56,268 nucleotides of DNA from positions 1 to 56,268 of the forward strand of contig NZ_CACRYJ010000063.1 of NCBI RefSeq assembly GCF_902703175.1, in the 5' to 3' direction. Below are positions 8,778 through 17,183 of this stretch, piece by piece. Below the pieces are notes generated by a model. It did not search any database, was not told the origin of the DNA, and saw only the letters and a list, made by a program, of their open reading frames with translations. Each line of letters starts with the position of its first letter. Position 1 is the stretch's first letter. The DNA comes from Occultella aeris. Its GTDB lineage: Bacteria > Actinomycetota > Actinomycetes > Actinomycetales > Beutenbergiaceae. Position numbers and translations under genes: made by a program.

Positions 8778-9839
8778 ATGGATCAGACCAGCGCAGCAGA
8801 ACCCTCCGAAGCCGCCGACGGCCCGGGCGCGGCCGGAGCGCAGGGGGCAGGGGCCCAGGTCCAGCACCAGATCACGATCCCCGACTCGATCCCCATGGTG
8901 GCGCTGCTCGGTCAACGCGACGAGGTGCTGCGTGCGATCGAGTCCGGTTTCCCGACCGTGGACGTGCATGTGCGCGGCAACCTGGTGACCCTCACCGGAA
9001 GGCCCGGCGAGGTGGCGCTCGCGGAGCGCCTCGTGGACGAACTCAGCGAGATCGCCGCGTCCGCTCAGCCGCTGTCCGCGGACGCCGTCGAGCGCGCCAT
9101 CGCGATCCTGACCGCATCCACCAACGAGCGCCCCGCCCAGGTGCTCACGATGAACATCCTGTCCAACCGTGGCAAGACCATCCGGCCCAAGACGGTGGGG
9201 CAGAAGGAGTACGTCGAGGCGATCGACCGGAACACCGTGGTGTTCGGGATCGGCCCCGCCGGCACCGGTAAGACCTACCTGGCGATGGCCAAGGCGGTGC
9301 AGGCCCTGCAGTCCAAGCAGGTGAACCGGATCGTGCTGACCCGGCCGGCCGTGGAGGCCGGGGAGCGGCTCGGGTTCCTGCCCGGCACCCTGAACGACAA
9401 GATCGACCCGTACGTGCGCCCGCTCTACGACGCGCTGCACGACATGGTCGATCCGGACTCGATCCCGCGGCTGCTGGCCGCCGGCACGATCGAGGTGGCC
9501 CCGCTGGCATACATGCGCGGCCGCACGATCAACGACGCGTTCATCATCCTCGACGAGGCCCAGAACACCTCCGCCGAGCAGATGAAGATGTTCCTGACCC
9601 GCCTCGGTTTCGGCTCCAAGGTCGTGGTCACCGGTGACGTCACCCAGATCGACCTGCCCGGCGGCACCCGGTCCGGCCTGAAGGTGGTGCAGGAGATCCT
9701 CGACGAGATCGACGACGTGGTCTTCTGCGAGCTCACCAGCGCCGACGTGGTGCGCCACCGCCTCGTCGCGGAGATCGTCGACGCGTACTCGCGGTTCGAG
9801 ACCCGCTCGCCCGCGCCGCGGGAGGGGTGGAGCCGATGA
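8778..9839 (+). CDS. phoH: PhoH-like ATPase/RNA helicase
   Basis: A 353-aa PhoH-family P-loop NTPase. Walker A is [11 protein letters not shown] and Walker B is FIILDEAQN; the family blocks [28 protein letters not shown] and [14 protein letters not shown] are all present, and the N-terminus holds the KH-like segment following [12 protein letters not shown]. Members next to ybeY are linked to rRNA maturation. The ATG at 8778 lacks a well-spaced ribosome-binding site (GGAAGGAAG is about 21 nt away); an in-frame GTG at 8724 would add 18 residues and is close to the likely transcription start. Overlaps ybeY by ATGA. Confidence 0.94.
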   Translation: MDQTSAAEPSEAADGPGAAGAQGAGAQVQHQITIPDSIPMVALLGQRDEVLRAIESGFPTVDVHVRGNLVTLTGRPGEVALAERLVDELSEIAASAQPLSADAVERAIAILTASTNERPAQVLTMNILSNRGKTIRPKTVGQKEYVEAIDRNTVVFGIGPAGTGKTYLAMAKAVQALQSKQVNRIVLTRPAVEAGERLGFLPGTLNDKIDPYVRPLYDALHDMVDPDSIPRLLAAGTIEVAPLAYMRGRTINDAFIILDEAQNTSAEQMKMFLTRLGFGSKVVVTGDVTQIDLPGGTRSGLKVVQEILDEIDDVVFCELTSADVVRHRLVAEIVDAYSRFETRSPAPREGWSR

Positions 9840-10288
9840 GCACGGAGGTCACCAACGAGTCCGGGTACGACCTGGACGAGGCGGAGTTCGCGGCGCTGTC
9901 CCGGTTCGTCATCGACGAGATGCACGTGCACCCGCAGGCGGAGCTCGAGATCCGGTTCGTGCCGACCGACGTCATGGCCGAGCTCCACGTGCGCTGGATG
10001 GAGGAGGAGGGCCCAACCGACGTGCTCTCGTTCCCGATGGACGAACTCCGCCCCGGGACCGACACGGAGCTCAGCGAGGAGGGCATGCTCGGTTCGATCG
10101 TCGTGTGCCCGGACGTCGCCGTCGAGCAGGCCCGCGTCGCCGGGCACTCGGCCGAGGAGGAGATGCTCCTGCTGACCACCCACGGCATCCTCCACCTGCT
10201 CGGGTACGACCACGCCGAGCCCGAGGAGGAGAAGGAGATGTTCGACCTGCAGCGCCGGCTGCTGCTGACGTTCCTGGCGCGCAGGTGA
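9836..10288 (+). CDS. ybeY: Endoribonuclease YbeY (16S rRNA maturation)
   Basis: A 150-aa zinc-dependent endoribonuclease (UPF0054) needed for 16S rRNA 3'-end maturation and 70S quality control. The metal site is the hallmark [11 protein letters not shown] near residue 113, and the preceding block is [12 protein letters not shown]. The ATG at 9836 overlaps the phoH stop as ATGA and has GGAGGGG upstream. It also overlaps the next gene as GTGA, so the operon is translationally coupled. Confidence 0.96.
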   Translation: MSTEVTNESGYDLDEAEFAALSRFVIDEMHVHPQAELEIRFVPTDVMAELHVRWMEEEGPTDVLSFPMDELRPGTDTELSEEGMLGSIVVCPDVAVEQARVAGHSAEEEMLLLTTHGILHLLGYDHAEPEEEKEMFDLQRRLLLTFLARR

Positions 10289-11622
10289 GCGACGCGGGGC
10301 CGTTGCCGCTCCTGATTCTGCTGACGCTGGCCGGCGTCGGGCTCGCGGCGCTGCTGTCCGCCGGGGAGGCCGCCGCCGGGCGGATCACCCGGGCGGCCGC
10401 GCACGAGGCCGAGCAGTCCGGCGCCCGCGGCGCGGCCCGGGCGGTCCGGATCGCCGAGAACCACGGGGGCGTGATCCGGGCGGCGACCTTCACCCGCGTG
10501 CTCGCCGAGATGACGGCGGCCGTGTGCCTGACCCTGATCCTCGCCGGAGCGCTGCACCAGTGGTGGCTGGTACTGGTGTGCTCGGTGGTGGCCTCCGCCG
10601 TGCTCATGGTGATCGTGGTCGGGATCAGCCCGCGGACCATCGGCCGCCGCGAGCCCGTGCGGGTACTGGCCTGGGTGGGCCCCCTGCTCCTCGGCCTCGA
10701 GACCCTCTACGCCCCGCTGGTACGGCTGACCGACTCGCTCAGCACGCGGGCCGGACGCACCACGCTGGAGGAACGCGAGGCCGACGAGGACGATCTGCGT
10801 GACATGGTCGACCGGGTCAGCGAGAGCCACCAGATCGACGACGACGAACGTGAGATGCTGCACTCGGTGTTCGAGCTCGGCCGCACCATGGTCCGGGAGG
10901 TCATGGTGCCCCGCACCGACATGGTCACCGTGGCCTCCGGCACGCCGCTGCAGAAGGCCATCACGCTGTTCGTGCGGTCCGGATACTCCCGGGTGCCCGT
11001 GGTGGGGGAGTCCGTCGACGACCTGCTCGGCGTGCTCTACCTCAAGGACGCGCTGCGGTACCTCACGAAGAAGCCCGAACGGGCGACGGCGCCCGTCGAC
11101 CGGATCATGCGCGAGGCCGTCTTCGTGCCGGAGACGAAGCCCGTGGACGACCTCCTCGACGAGATGCGGGACGCCGTCGTCCATATTGCGATCGTGTTCG
11201 ACGAGTACGGCGGCATCGCCGGCCTGATCACGATCGAGGACATCCTCGAGGAACTCGTCGGCGAGCTCGTGGACGAGCACGACGCCAGCGAGATGGAGGT
11301 CGTGGACGAGGGGAACGGGGCGTTCGTGGTGCCCGCACGGCTGCCCCTGGACGAGCTCGGTGACCTGTTCGACCTCGATGTGACCGATGATGAGGTGGAC
11401 ACCGTCGGCGGTCTGCTCGCCAAGGCACTCGGCAAGGTCCCGATCGCGGGTGCCCGCGCGGTGAGCCACGGCGTCCAGATCCGGGCGCTGGACGCCACCG
11501 GTCGGCGCAAGCAGATCACCACTCTGCGGGTCCGAGCCGCCGAACCCGTACCTCCCGACCCCGACGAGACCGGCCGCAACGGCCGGACCCACCAGCTTCC
11601 AGACGAAGGACACCGACCATGA
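10285..11622 (+). CDS. Hemolysin family/CorC-CNNM-type membrane protein with CBS pair
   Basis: A 445-aa protein with an N-terminal transmembrane domain (DUF21/CNNM-like; hydrophobic stretches near residues 5-25, 75-120 and 128-150), a CBS pair (about 200-325), and a C-terminal CorC/HlyC transporter-associated domain (about 345-430). Diagnostic blocks are [46 protein letters not shown] and [16 protein letters not shown]. Relatives take part in Mg2+/Co2+ transport or its control. The N-terminal domain is shorter and more divergent than in typical CNNM proteins. The GTG start overlaps the ybeY stop; the stop overlaps the era ATG. Confidence 0.92.
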   Translation: MSDAGPLPLLILLTLAGVGLAALLSAGEAAAGRITRAAAHEAEQSGARGAARAVRIAENHGGVIRAATFTRVLAEMTAAVCLTLILAGALHQWWLVLVCSVVASAVLMVIVVGISPRTIGRREPVRVLAWVGPLLLGLETLYAPLVRLTDSLSTRAGRTTLEEREADEDDLRDMVDRVSESHQIDDDEREMLHSVFELGRTMVREVMVPRTDMVTVASGTPLQKAITLFVRSGYSRVPVVGESVDDLLGVLYLKDALRYLTKKPERATAPVDRIMREAVFVPETKPVDDLLDEMRDAVVHIAIVFDEYGGIAGLITIEDILEELVGELVDEHDASEMEVVDEGNGAFVVPARLPLDELGDLFDLDVTDDEVDTVGGLLAKALGKVPIAGARAVSHGVQIRALDATGRRKQITTLRVRAAEPVPPDPDETGRNGRTHQLPDEGHRP

Positions 11623-12530
11623 CCGCCACCCCCGAGTTCCGAGCGGGCTTCGTCTGCATCGTCGGCCGCCCCAACGCCGGCAAGTCCACGCTCACCAACG
11701 CCCTCGTCGGCCAGAAGGTAGCGATCACCTCCGGCCGCCCACAGACCACCCGGCACACCGTGCGCGGCATCGTGCACCGACCTGACGGTCAGCTCATCCT
11801 CGTCGACACGCCGGGGCTGCACCGGCCCCGCACCCTGCTCGGCGAACGCCTCAACGAGCTGGTCATCGGCACCCTGGCCGAGGTGGACGTGATCGCGTTC
11901 TGCATGCCGGCCGATCAGGAGGTCGGCCCGGGGGACCGGTTCATCGCCCGGCAGCTCGCCGAGGCCCGGACCCCGGTGATCGCGATCGCCACGAAGGCGG
12001 ACAAGGTCGCCCCGGAGCGGCTCGCCCAGCACCTGCTGGACATCTCCGAGCTCGGCGAGTGGGCCGACATCGTCCCGGTCTCGGCCACGAAGGACTACCA
12101 GCTGGACGTGCTCATCCAGGTGCTGCTCGGTCACCTGCCTGAGTCGCCGCCGCTCTACCCGGACGGCGAGCTGACCGACGAGCCCGACGCCGTGATGGTC
12201 GCCGAGCTGGTGCGCGAGGCCGCCCTCGAGGGGGTCCGGGACGAGCTGCCGCACTCGCTGGCCGTCGTGGTCGAGGAGATCGTGGAGCGTGAGAAGCCGC
12301 ACCGGGACGGTCGGCGCATGCTCGACGTGCGCGTCGAACTGTACGTGGAGCGCGACTCCCAGAAGGCCATCGTGATCGGGGCGAAGGGCGCGCGGTTGCG
12401 GGACGTCGGCACGAAGGCCCGCCGGGGTATCGAGGCACTGCTCGGCGCCGCCGTATATCTGGATCTGCACGTCCGGGTCGCCAAGGACTGGCAGCGGGAC
12501 CCGAAGTACCTGCACCGGCTCGGCTTCTGA
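11619..12530 (+). CDS. era: GTPase Era
   Basis: A 303-aa Ras-like GTPase that binds the 3' end of 16S rRNA during 30S assembly. G1 is GRPNAGKS (16-23), G2 includes QTTRHTVRG, G3 is DTPG and G4 is TKAD. The C-terminal KH domain shows RVELYVERDSQKAIVIGAKG with the family ending KDWQRDPKYLHRLGF. ATGA overlap with the upstream gene. It terminates the phoH-ybeY-corC-like-era operon. Confidence 0.97.
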   Translation: MTATPEFRAGFVCIVGRPNAGKSTLTNALVGQKVAITSGRPQTTRHTVRGIVHRPDGQLILVDTPGLHRPRTLLGERLNELVIGTLAEVDVIAFCMPADQEVGPGDRFIARQLAEARTPVIAIATKADKVAPERLAQHLLDISELGEWADIVPVSATKDYQLDVLIQVLLGHLPESPPLYPDGELTDEPDAVMVAELVREAALEGVRDELPHSLAVVVEEIVEREKPHRDGRRMLDVRVELYVERDSQKAIVIGAKGARLRDVGTKARRGIEALLGAAVYLDLHVRVAKDWQRDPKYLHRLGF

Positions 12531-12590
12531 GCGGCGCTCGAGGGGCACGGCGGGGCGCGCGTGGGCGACGGGGCAGTCGGTGGGACGAAC

Positions 12591-12596
12591 TACCCT
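12591..12596 (+). promoter_or_regulatory. -10 box, leaderless alpha/beta hydrolase promoter
   Basis: TACCCT followed by 6 nt and then the GTG start at 12603. This fits a leaderless mRNA and decides the start of the hydrolase gene. Confidence 0.65.
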
Positions 12597-12602
12597 GGAC
12601 CG

Positions 12603-14090
12603 GTGATCTACCGGAAACTGGCTGCCGTCCTCGGGCTGGTCCTCATCTTCGGTCTGATCGGGTCCCTCTCCGGGCCGGGTTGGAGCCCCCAGCCGATGAC
12701 CGAGGTCGTGGTGCCGGAGACGGCGGACGTGGCCATCGGCTCGGATGCCGTCACGGACCCGGTCGGCACGTATGAGACCGCCCAGGAGACGATCGAGGTC
12801 GAGCTCGACGGCGCGACCGTGCTCGCCACGATCACCTACCCGGTGGGCGCGCCGGACGGCCGTCCCGGCATGCTGTTCATGCACGGCGCAGGCACCGCCA
12901 CCAACCTGAACTTCGCCGATCAGGCGCAGGCGCTCGCGAGTGCCGGGGTGTATGCGATGGTCCCCGAGAAGCGGATGGACACCTACACCACCACCGACCG
13001 GGACTACGTGCAGATGGCCCAGGACTACCTGGTCTCGTGGCGCATCCTGACCGAGTGGCCGGGCGTGGACCCGGCGGCCGTCGGGCTCTACGGCGAGAGC
13101 GAGGGCGCCTGGATCGCGCCGGTCGCCGCCGCGCAGGAACCGGACGTCGCGTTCGTCGTGTTCGTCTCGGCGCCGGTGGTGCCGCCCCGGGAGCAGTTCG
13201 CGTTCGCCGCGGACTCCTACCTGCGCTCGGTCGGGGTGCCGGCCGCGCTGCTGCGCGCCATCCCGCGCGGCCTGGGTGCGAACATGCCTGGCGGCGGCTT
13301 CGAGTACGCCGACTTCGATGCGAGCCCGTACCAGCAGCAGATGGAGCAGCCGGTGCTGCTCATGTACGGCACCGCGGACTCCTCGATGCCGACGGTGCAA
13401 GGTCCGCTGCAGCTCATCGACGACATCGCCCAGACCGGGAACACCCAGTACACGCTGCGCTATTTCGAGGGCGCGAACCACGGCATCCGGATCGACGACG
13501 CGCTCGCTCCGGGCTTCAACGACGCCCTGGCCCGGTGGACGCTCGGGCTGCCGGACACGGCGACGGCGGAGCCCCGGATCGCCGGTGCCCAACCGGTGCA
13601 GCTGTTCCGCGCCGCGCCGGTCAGTCATCCGCGCTGGTACGCCGACGGCGACATGCTGGTCTGGTCCATCGTCGGTGCCTTCGCGCTGCTGCTGATCGGC
13701 CCCGTGGCGTGGGTGGGCAGCCGTCTGGTGCGCCGGCCGAGCCGCCGCCTGCCGCCGCCGCTGGCCCGGTACAGCGCGGCCACCGCGCTGGCCGCCACCG
13801 CGGTGCTGGTGGTGTTCGCCGCCTACATCGTGCAGGTGGCGAACCTGGCGCTGAACTACCGCACCGACGACCTGGCCGTGCAGGGCGGCTGGGTGCTGTT
13901 GCAGGCGGTCGGGATCTTCGCCGTCGCGGTCGGGGTCCGCTCGGTCTCGGCGGGCATCAACGCGCGCCGCACGCTCGGCGCGGAGGCGACCGGCGCCGTC
14001 GGGCGGATCACCTGGTGGGGGGTGCATCTCGGCGCAACGGTGGTGCTGCTGATCGCTGCGTACTGGGGCGTGTTCCCGAGCGTGCTGTGA
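12603..14090 (+). CDS. Membrane alpha/beta hydrolase with C-terminal transmembrane region
   Basis: A 495-aa protein with an N-terminal signal anchor (LAAVLGLVLIFGLIGSLSG, about 5-23), an extracytoplasmic alpha/beta-hydrolase domain (about 60-340), and a C-terminal membrane region of about four segments (near 353-373, 393-415, 430-450, 476-492). The nucleophile elbow is GESEG (Ser near 166), the acid is probably in YGTADSSMP, and the catalytic His is in EGANHGI. The oxyanion region FMHGAGTATN precedes. A dienelactone-hydrolase-like esterase or peptidase acting outside the membrane is likely; the substrate is unknown. The hydrolase plus multi-span tail is unusual. GTG is set by the leaderless -10. 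The gene stands alone between era and the kinase/phosphatase locus. Confidence 0.85.
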   Translation: MIYRKLAAVLGLVLIFGLIGSLSGPGWSPQPMTEVVVPETADVAIGSDAVTDPVGTYETAQETIEVELDGATVLATITYPVGAPDGRPGMLFMHGAGTATNLNFADQAQALASAGVYAMVPEKRMDTYTTTDRDYVQMAQDYLVSWRILTEWPGVDPAAVGLYGESEGAWIAPVAAAQEPDVAFVVFVSAPVVPPREQFAFAADSYLRSVGVPAALLRAIPRGLGANMPGGGFEYADFDASPYQQQMEQPVLLMYGTADSSMPTVQGPLQLIDDIAQTGNTQYTLRYFEGANHGIRIDDALAPGFNDALARWTLGLPDTATAEPRIAGAQPVQLFRAAPVSHPRWYADGDMLVWSIVGAFALLLIGPVAWVGSRLVRRPSRRLPPPLARYSAATALAATAVLVVFAAYIVQVANLALNYRTDDLAVQGGWVLLQAVGIFAVAVGVRSVSAGINARRTLGAEATGAVGRITWWGVHLGATVVLLIAAYWGVFPSVL

Positions 14091-14108
14091 CGGCACCGGA
14101 CCGCCGCT

Positions 14109-14131
14109 GCGGGCCGATCCCGGAGGCCCGC
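14109..14131 (+). terminator. Hairpin after the alpha/beta hydrolase
   Basis: Perfect 7-bp inverted repeat GCGGGCC/GGCCCGC with a 9-nt loop, 19 nt after the stop codon. No U-tract follows, as is common in actinobacterial terminators. Confidence 0.5.
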
Positions 14132-14178
14132 GCGGGCGGCTGACCGGCCGTGGGTGTGACGGGCACCGGTGGGCTGCA

Positions 14179-14184
14179 TAGGAT
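14179..14184 (+). promoter_or_regulatory. Probable -10 box of the PP2C/FHA/kinase operon
   Basis: TAGGAT sits 42 nt before the GTG start of the phosphatase gene, downstream of the hydrolase terminator. The -35 is not clear. Confidence 0.45.
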
Positions 14185-14226
14185 CATGCTCAGATTTCCC
14201 TCCCAGGACGGATCGAGGAGTTGCGG

Positions 14227-15084
14227 GTGCAAGCTGTATGGGGCGTGGCCACCGATGCCGGTGGGCGTCGCAAGGCGAACGAGGATTCCGTGCTGGCGAC
14301 GCCGTCGGTGTTCCTCGTCGCCGACGGCATGGGCGGGCACGTGCACGGCGCCATGGCCTCGGGGGCGGTGGTCGCCGAGTTCTCCCGCTACGCCGATACC
14401 GTCCGGCCGGACGTCGAGGTGCAGCCCACGGACATCCAGGCCGTGGTGCGCGCCGCCCAGCAGCGGATCCGATCCTCCCTGGCCGACGTCCAGGACTCCG
14501 TCGGTGACCATCCGGTCACCGCCGGGAGCACCGCCGCGGGCGTCATCCTCACCCGGCACGAGGACTCCCCGTACTGGCTGGTCTTCAACGTCGGCGACTC
14601 CCGGGTGTACCGGTTCGCCGAAGGGGCGCTGACCCGGATCAGCGTGGACCACTCCGTGGTCCAGGAGCTGGTGGACTCCGGCGCCATCACCGACGAGCAG
14701 GCTCGCAGCCACCCGCAGCGGAACGTGATCACGCGGGCCGTCGGCAGCGGGATCGACGTGGAGCCCGATTTCTGGATGCTCTACGCGGGCGCCACCGAGC
14801 GGCTCCTGCTCTGCTCCGACGGACTCATCAACGAGGTCACCGAGGACCGGATCGCAGGCCTGCTCGGCGCCGGCCTCGGCCCGCAGGACGCGGCGTCGGC
14901 ACTGCTCGCGGAGGCCATCGCCGGCGGCGCCCGGGACAACGTCTCGGTGATCGTCATCGACCTCACGCCCGATCACGAGGCACTGGCGACCACGGCGCCA
15001 CGCGAGGGCGTCGGTGAGCCAGGCGGCGCCGAGGACACCGTGCCCCGCGAGCAGGGCGCGGACCGGAACTGGTGGTGGGCGTGA
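14227..15084 (+). CDS. PP2C-family protein Ser/Thr phosphatase
   Basis: A 285-aa Mn2+/Mg2+-dependent phosphatase of the PPM/PP2C family (Stp/PstP-like). Metal-binding and core motifs are in order: NEDS (18-21), DGMGGH (Asp33), GSTAAGV, FNVGDSRVYR, CSDGLINEV and DNVSVIVI near the end. No transmembrane segment is present, so it is cytosolic. It likely reverses phosphorylation by the kinase two genes downstream. GTG at 14227 has GAGGAG at good spacing; a TTG at 14221 is too close to that site. The stop overlaps the next GTG (GTGA). Confidence 0.93.
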   Translation: MQAVWGVATDAGGRRKANEDSVLATPSVFLVADGMGGHVHGAMASGAVVAEFSRYADTVRPDVEVQPTDIQAVVRAAQQRIRSSLADVQDSVGDHPVTAGSTAAGVILTRHEDSPYWLVFNVGDSRVYRFAEGALTRISVDHSVVQELVDSGAITDEQARSHPQRNVITRAVGSGIDVEPDFWMLYAGATERLLLCSDGLINEVTEDRIAGLLGAGLGPQDAASALLAEAIAGGARDNVSVIVIDLTPDHEALATTAPREGVGEPGGAEDTVPREQGADRNWWWA

Positions 15085-17183
15085 GCCTCGAGTACGTGCC
15101 GGGGGAGTGGACCGGTCTCGCCACCGGGACCGGTGTGGTCCTCCTTGCCCCGACGGTGCCACCCGCGACGGTGCGCGCCGTCTGGGACGCGCTCGCCGCC
15201 GGACGGCCGATCACGCACTGGTTGGAGATCATCGCCGGTGGCGGGATCTCGTCGCTTCCCGCGTTCGCGCTCGTCGAACGCACGCCCGACGGCGTCCGGG
15301 TCCTTCTGCGCGGTGACGTGGTCGTCGACGTGGATGGCACCGAGGTGGCCGCCCGCGGCATGAGTACGTGGCGCGAGGTGCTGGTCGAAGCGGCCACGGA
15401 CATCGTGGTGCGCACGCCTGGCACGGACGGCATGAACGGCACGGGCAGCCTGGTGGGCTCGGTCGGCGAGTCCTGGCCTCTGCTCGGCGGCGTGGTACGG
15501 GCCGCACGGATCCGAGTGGACCTCGCCGACGCGGCGCCGGTTGCGGCTGTCCTGGAGGTCGCCGGGGCCGGTGCTTCCGCGGCAGCGCCAGCGGCGGTCG
15601 TCGAGGCGCCCGTGCCTTCGGTGGATGCCGCGGCGGAGGCGGCGCCTGCGCTGCCCACCGACCTGCCCGCGCCGGTGGCTGACATCGAACTGCCCACGCC
15701 CACGGCTGAGACCGTGGACGAGCCGGTGGCCGACGTTCCGGAGCACCGTGATGACGAGTCGGTGTCGATGGCTGGGCCGGTCGACGTCTTCGAAGAGGCC
15801 GGTTTCGGCCCATTGGCCGATGAGGCTGACGACGGCGTGGACGAGCCCGTGGACGCGGAGTCCGATCGTGCCGCCGCCTCCGCGGAAGCGGCGGAGCCGC
15901 ATGGTGAGGACGAGACCGCTTCAGCGGAGGCGCCTGAGACAGGACTCGAGGCCGAGGACGCTTCCTCGGAAGCGCGGGAGTCGGCGTTCGGCGTGGACGT
16001 TTCCGCCGAAGCACCGGAGCCGCCGGTCGAAGCCGAGGCTGCTTCCGCTGAAGCGCCAGTGCCCCCGTTCGGCGTGGATGCCCCGGCGGAAGAACCGGTG
16101 CCGGGGTCCGGCGTCGGTAAGCACGCCGCCGCCGAACCGGACGAATCTGCTCTCGACGACGACGCAGGCGCCTCCGCGGAAGCGCCACCGCGCTCCGACG
16201 GTGACGTCGACGACCTGGCTCATCACGAGACCTACGTCGGCCCGCTGCCCGACCTCGCTCCTGGCGGCGCCGTCGAGCCCGAGCTGCCTGAAGAGGCCGA
16301 GTCCGGGGACGCGCAGGAGCCTCGGGACGAGCCCGCCGCGTCCGAGGCACCGGAGTCCGGGACCGTCATCCCCACCACGTCCGGGAGGTACGACCCGGCC
16401 GAAGTTCCTGCGGCCGACGCCTACGCGGCCGGCGACCAGGGCGACGACGAGTCCCCGGTCCCGCCGCGCCCGCCCGAGGGCACCCCGACCGCCGAGTACG
16501 AGCAGGTCGGCCCGGTGAGCAGCGGCCTGATCGACTCCCTCCCGTGGAACATGCCGAACGCACGCGCGGCCGACGCGCGGCCCGCGGCGCCCAGCCCGGT
16601 GCCGGCCTTCGACCCGCCGCCCCTGCACACGTCCGTCCCGCCGGCGGCGTCCGGCGGTGGCGACGCGGAGATCGAGGGCGATCACGACGGCGAGACGATC
16701 CTCGTCTCCCACCTGCGCTCCGCCTACGCGCAGGACGCTGCCGACGCCGTACCCAACCAGCCGCCGTCGGCCACGATCGTTCCCGGCGTCGCCGACGACG
16801 CACTGTACGACGAGCCCGGCCCGGTCATCATGCTCGCCGTCTCCAGCGGCCCCCGGGTGCCGCTGGACCGCGTCGTGCTGATCGGTCGCGCGCCCGAGTC
16901 GTCCCGGTTCGCGGGCGCCCTGATGCCGCGCCTGGTCACCGTGCCGAGTCCGCAGCAGGACATCTCCCGGACCCACGTCGAGGTCCGCCTCGAGGGTGAC
17001 CATGTGGTGGTCACGGACCTGCGTTCCACGAACGGCACGATGGTCGCCGTGCCCGGCAACGACCCGCGCCGGCTGCACCCGGGCGAGGGCGTGCCGGTCC
17101 CGGTGGGCTCCCTGATCGACCTCGGCGACGGCATCACCATCGGTGTGGAGAGCTCCGGGCCGCCGCACGGGCAGGGCCACTAG
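15081..17183 (+). CDS. Large FHA-domain protein with acidic repeat linker
   Basis: A 700-aa protein with three parts. Residues 1 to about 165 form a folded N-terminal domain (EYVPGEWTGLATGTG, WLEIIAGGGISSLPAFALVE) of unknown family. About 170-585 is a low-complexity Ala/Glu/Pro/Asp-rich linker with recurrent SAEAPEP-like units. The FHA domain is about 590-690, with core motifs LIGRAP, ISRTHVEVRLEGDHVVVTD and RSTNGTMV; Arg, Ser and Asn of the phosphothreonine pocket are present. It probably binds a Thr-phosphorylated partner made by the adjacent kinase. GTG at 15081 overlaps the phosphatase stop; GTGs at 15072 and 15075 are alternatives. The kinase start follows with no gap. Confidence 0.88.
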   Translation: MSLEYVPGEWTGLATGTGVVLLAPTVPPATVRAVWDALAAGRPITHWLEIIAGGGISSLPAFALVERTPDGVRVLLRGDVVVDVDGTEVAARGMSTWREVLVEAATDIVVRTPGTDGMNGTGSLVGSVGESWPLLGGVVRAARIRVDLADAAPVAAVLEVAGAGASAAAPAAVVEAPVPSVDAAAEAAPALPTDLPAPVADIELPTPTAETVDEPVADVPEHRDDESVSMAGPVDVFEEAGFGPLADEADDGVDEPVDAESDRAAASAEAAEPHGEDETASAEAPETGLEAEDASSEARESAFGVDVSAEAPEPPVEAEAASAEAPVPPFGVDAPAEEPVPGSGVGKHAAAEPDESALDDDAGASAEAPPRSDGDVDDLAHHETYVGPLPDLAPGGAVEPELPEEAESGDAQEPRDEPAASEAPESGTVIPTTSGRYDPAEVPAADAYAAGDQGDDESPVPPRPPEGTPTAEYEQVGPVSSGLIDSLPWNMPNARAADARPAAPSPVPAFDPPPLHTSVPPAASGGGDAEIEGDHDGETILVSHLRSAYAQDAADAVPNQPPSATIVPGVADDALYDEPGPVIMLAVSSGPRVPLDRVVLIGRAPESSRFAGALMPRLVTVPSPQQDISRTHVEVRLEGDHVVVTDLRSTNGTMVAVPGNDPRRLHPGEGVPVPVGSLIDLGDGITIGVESSGPPHGQGH

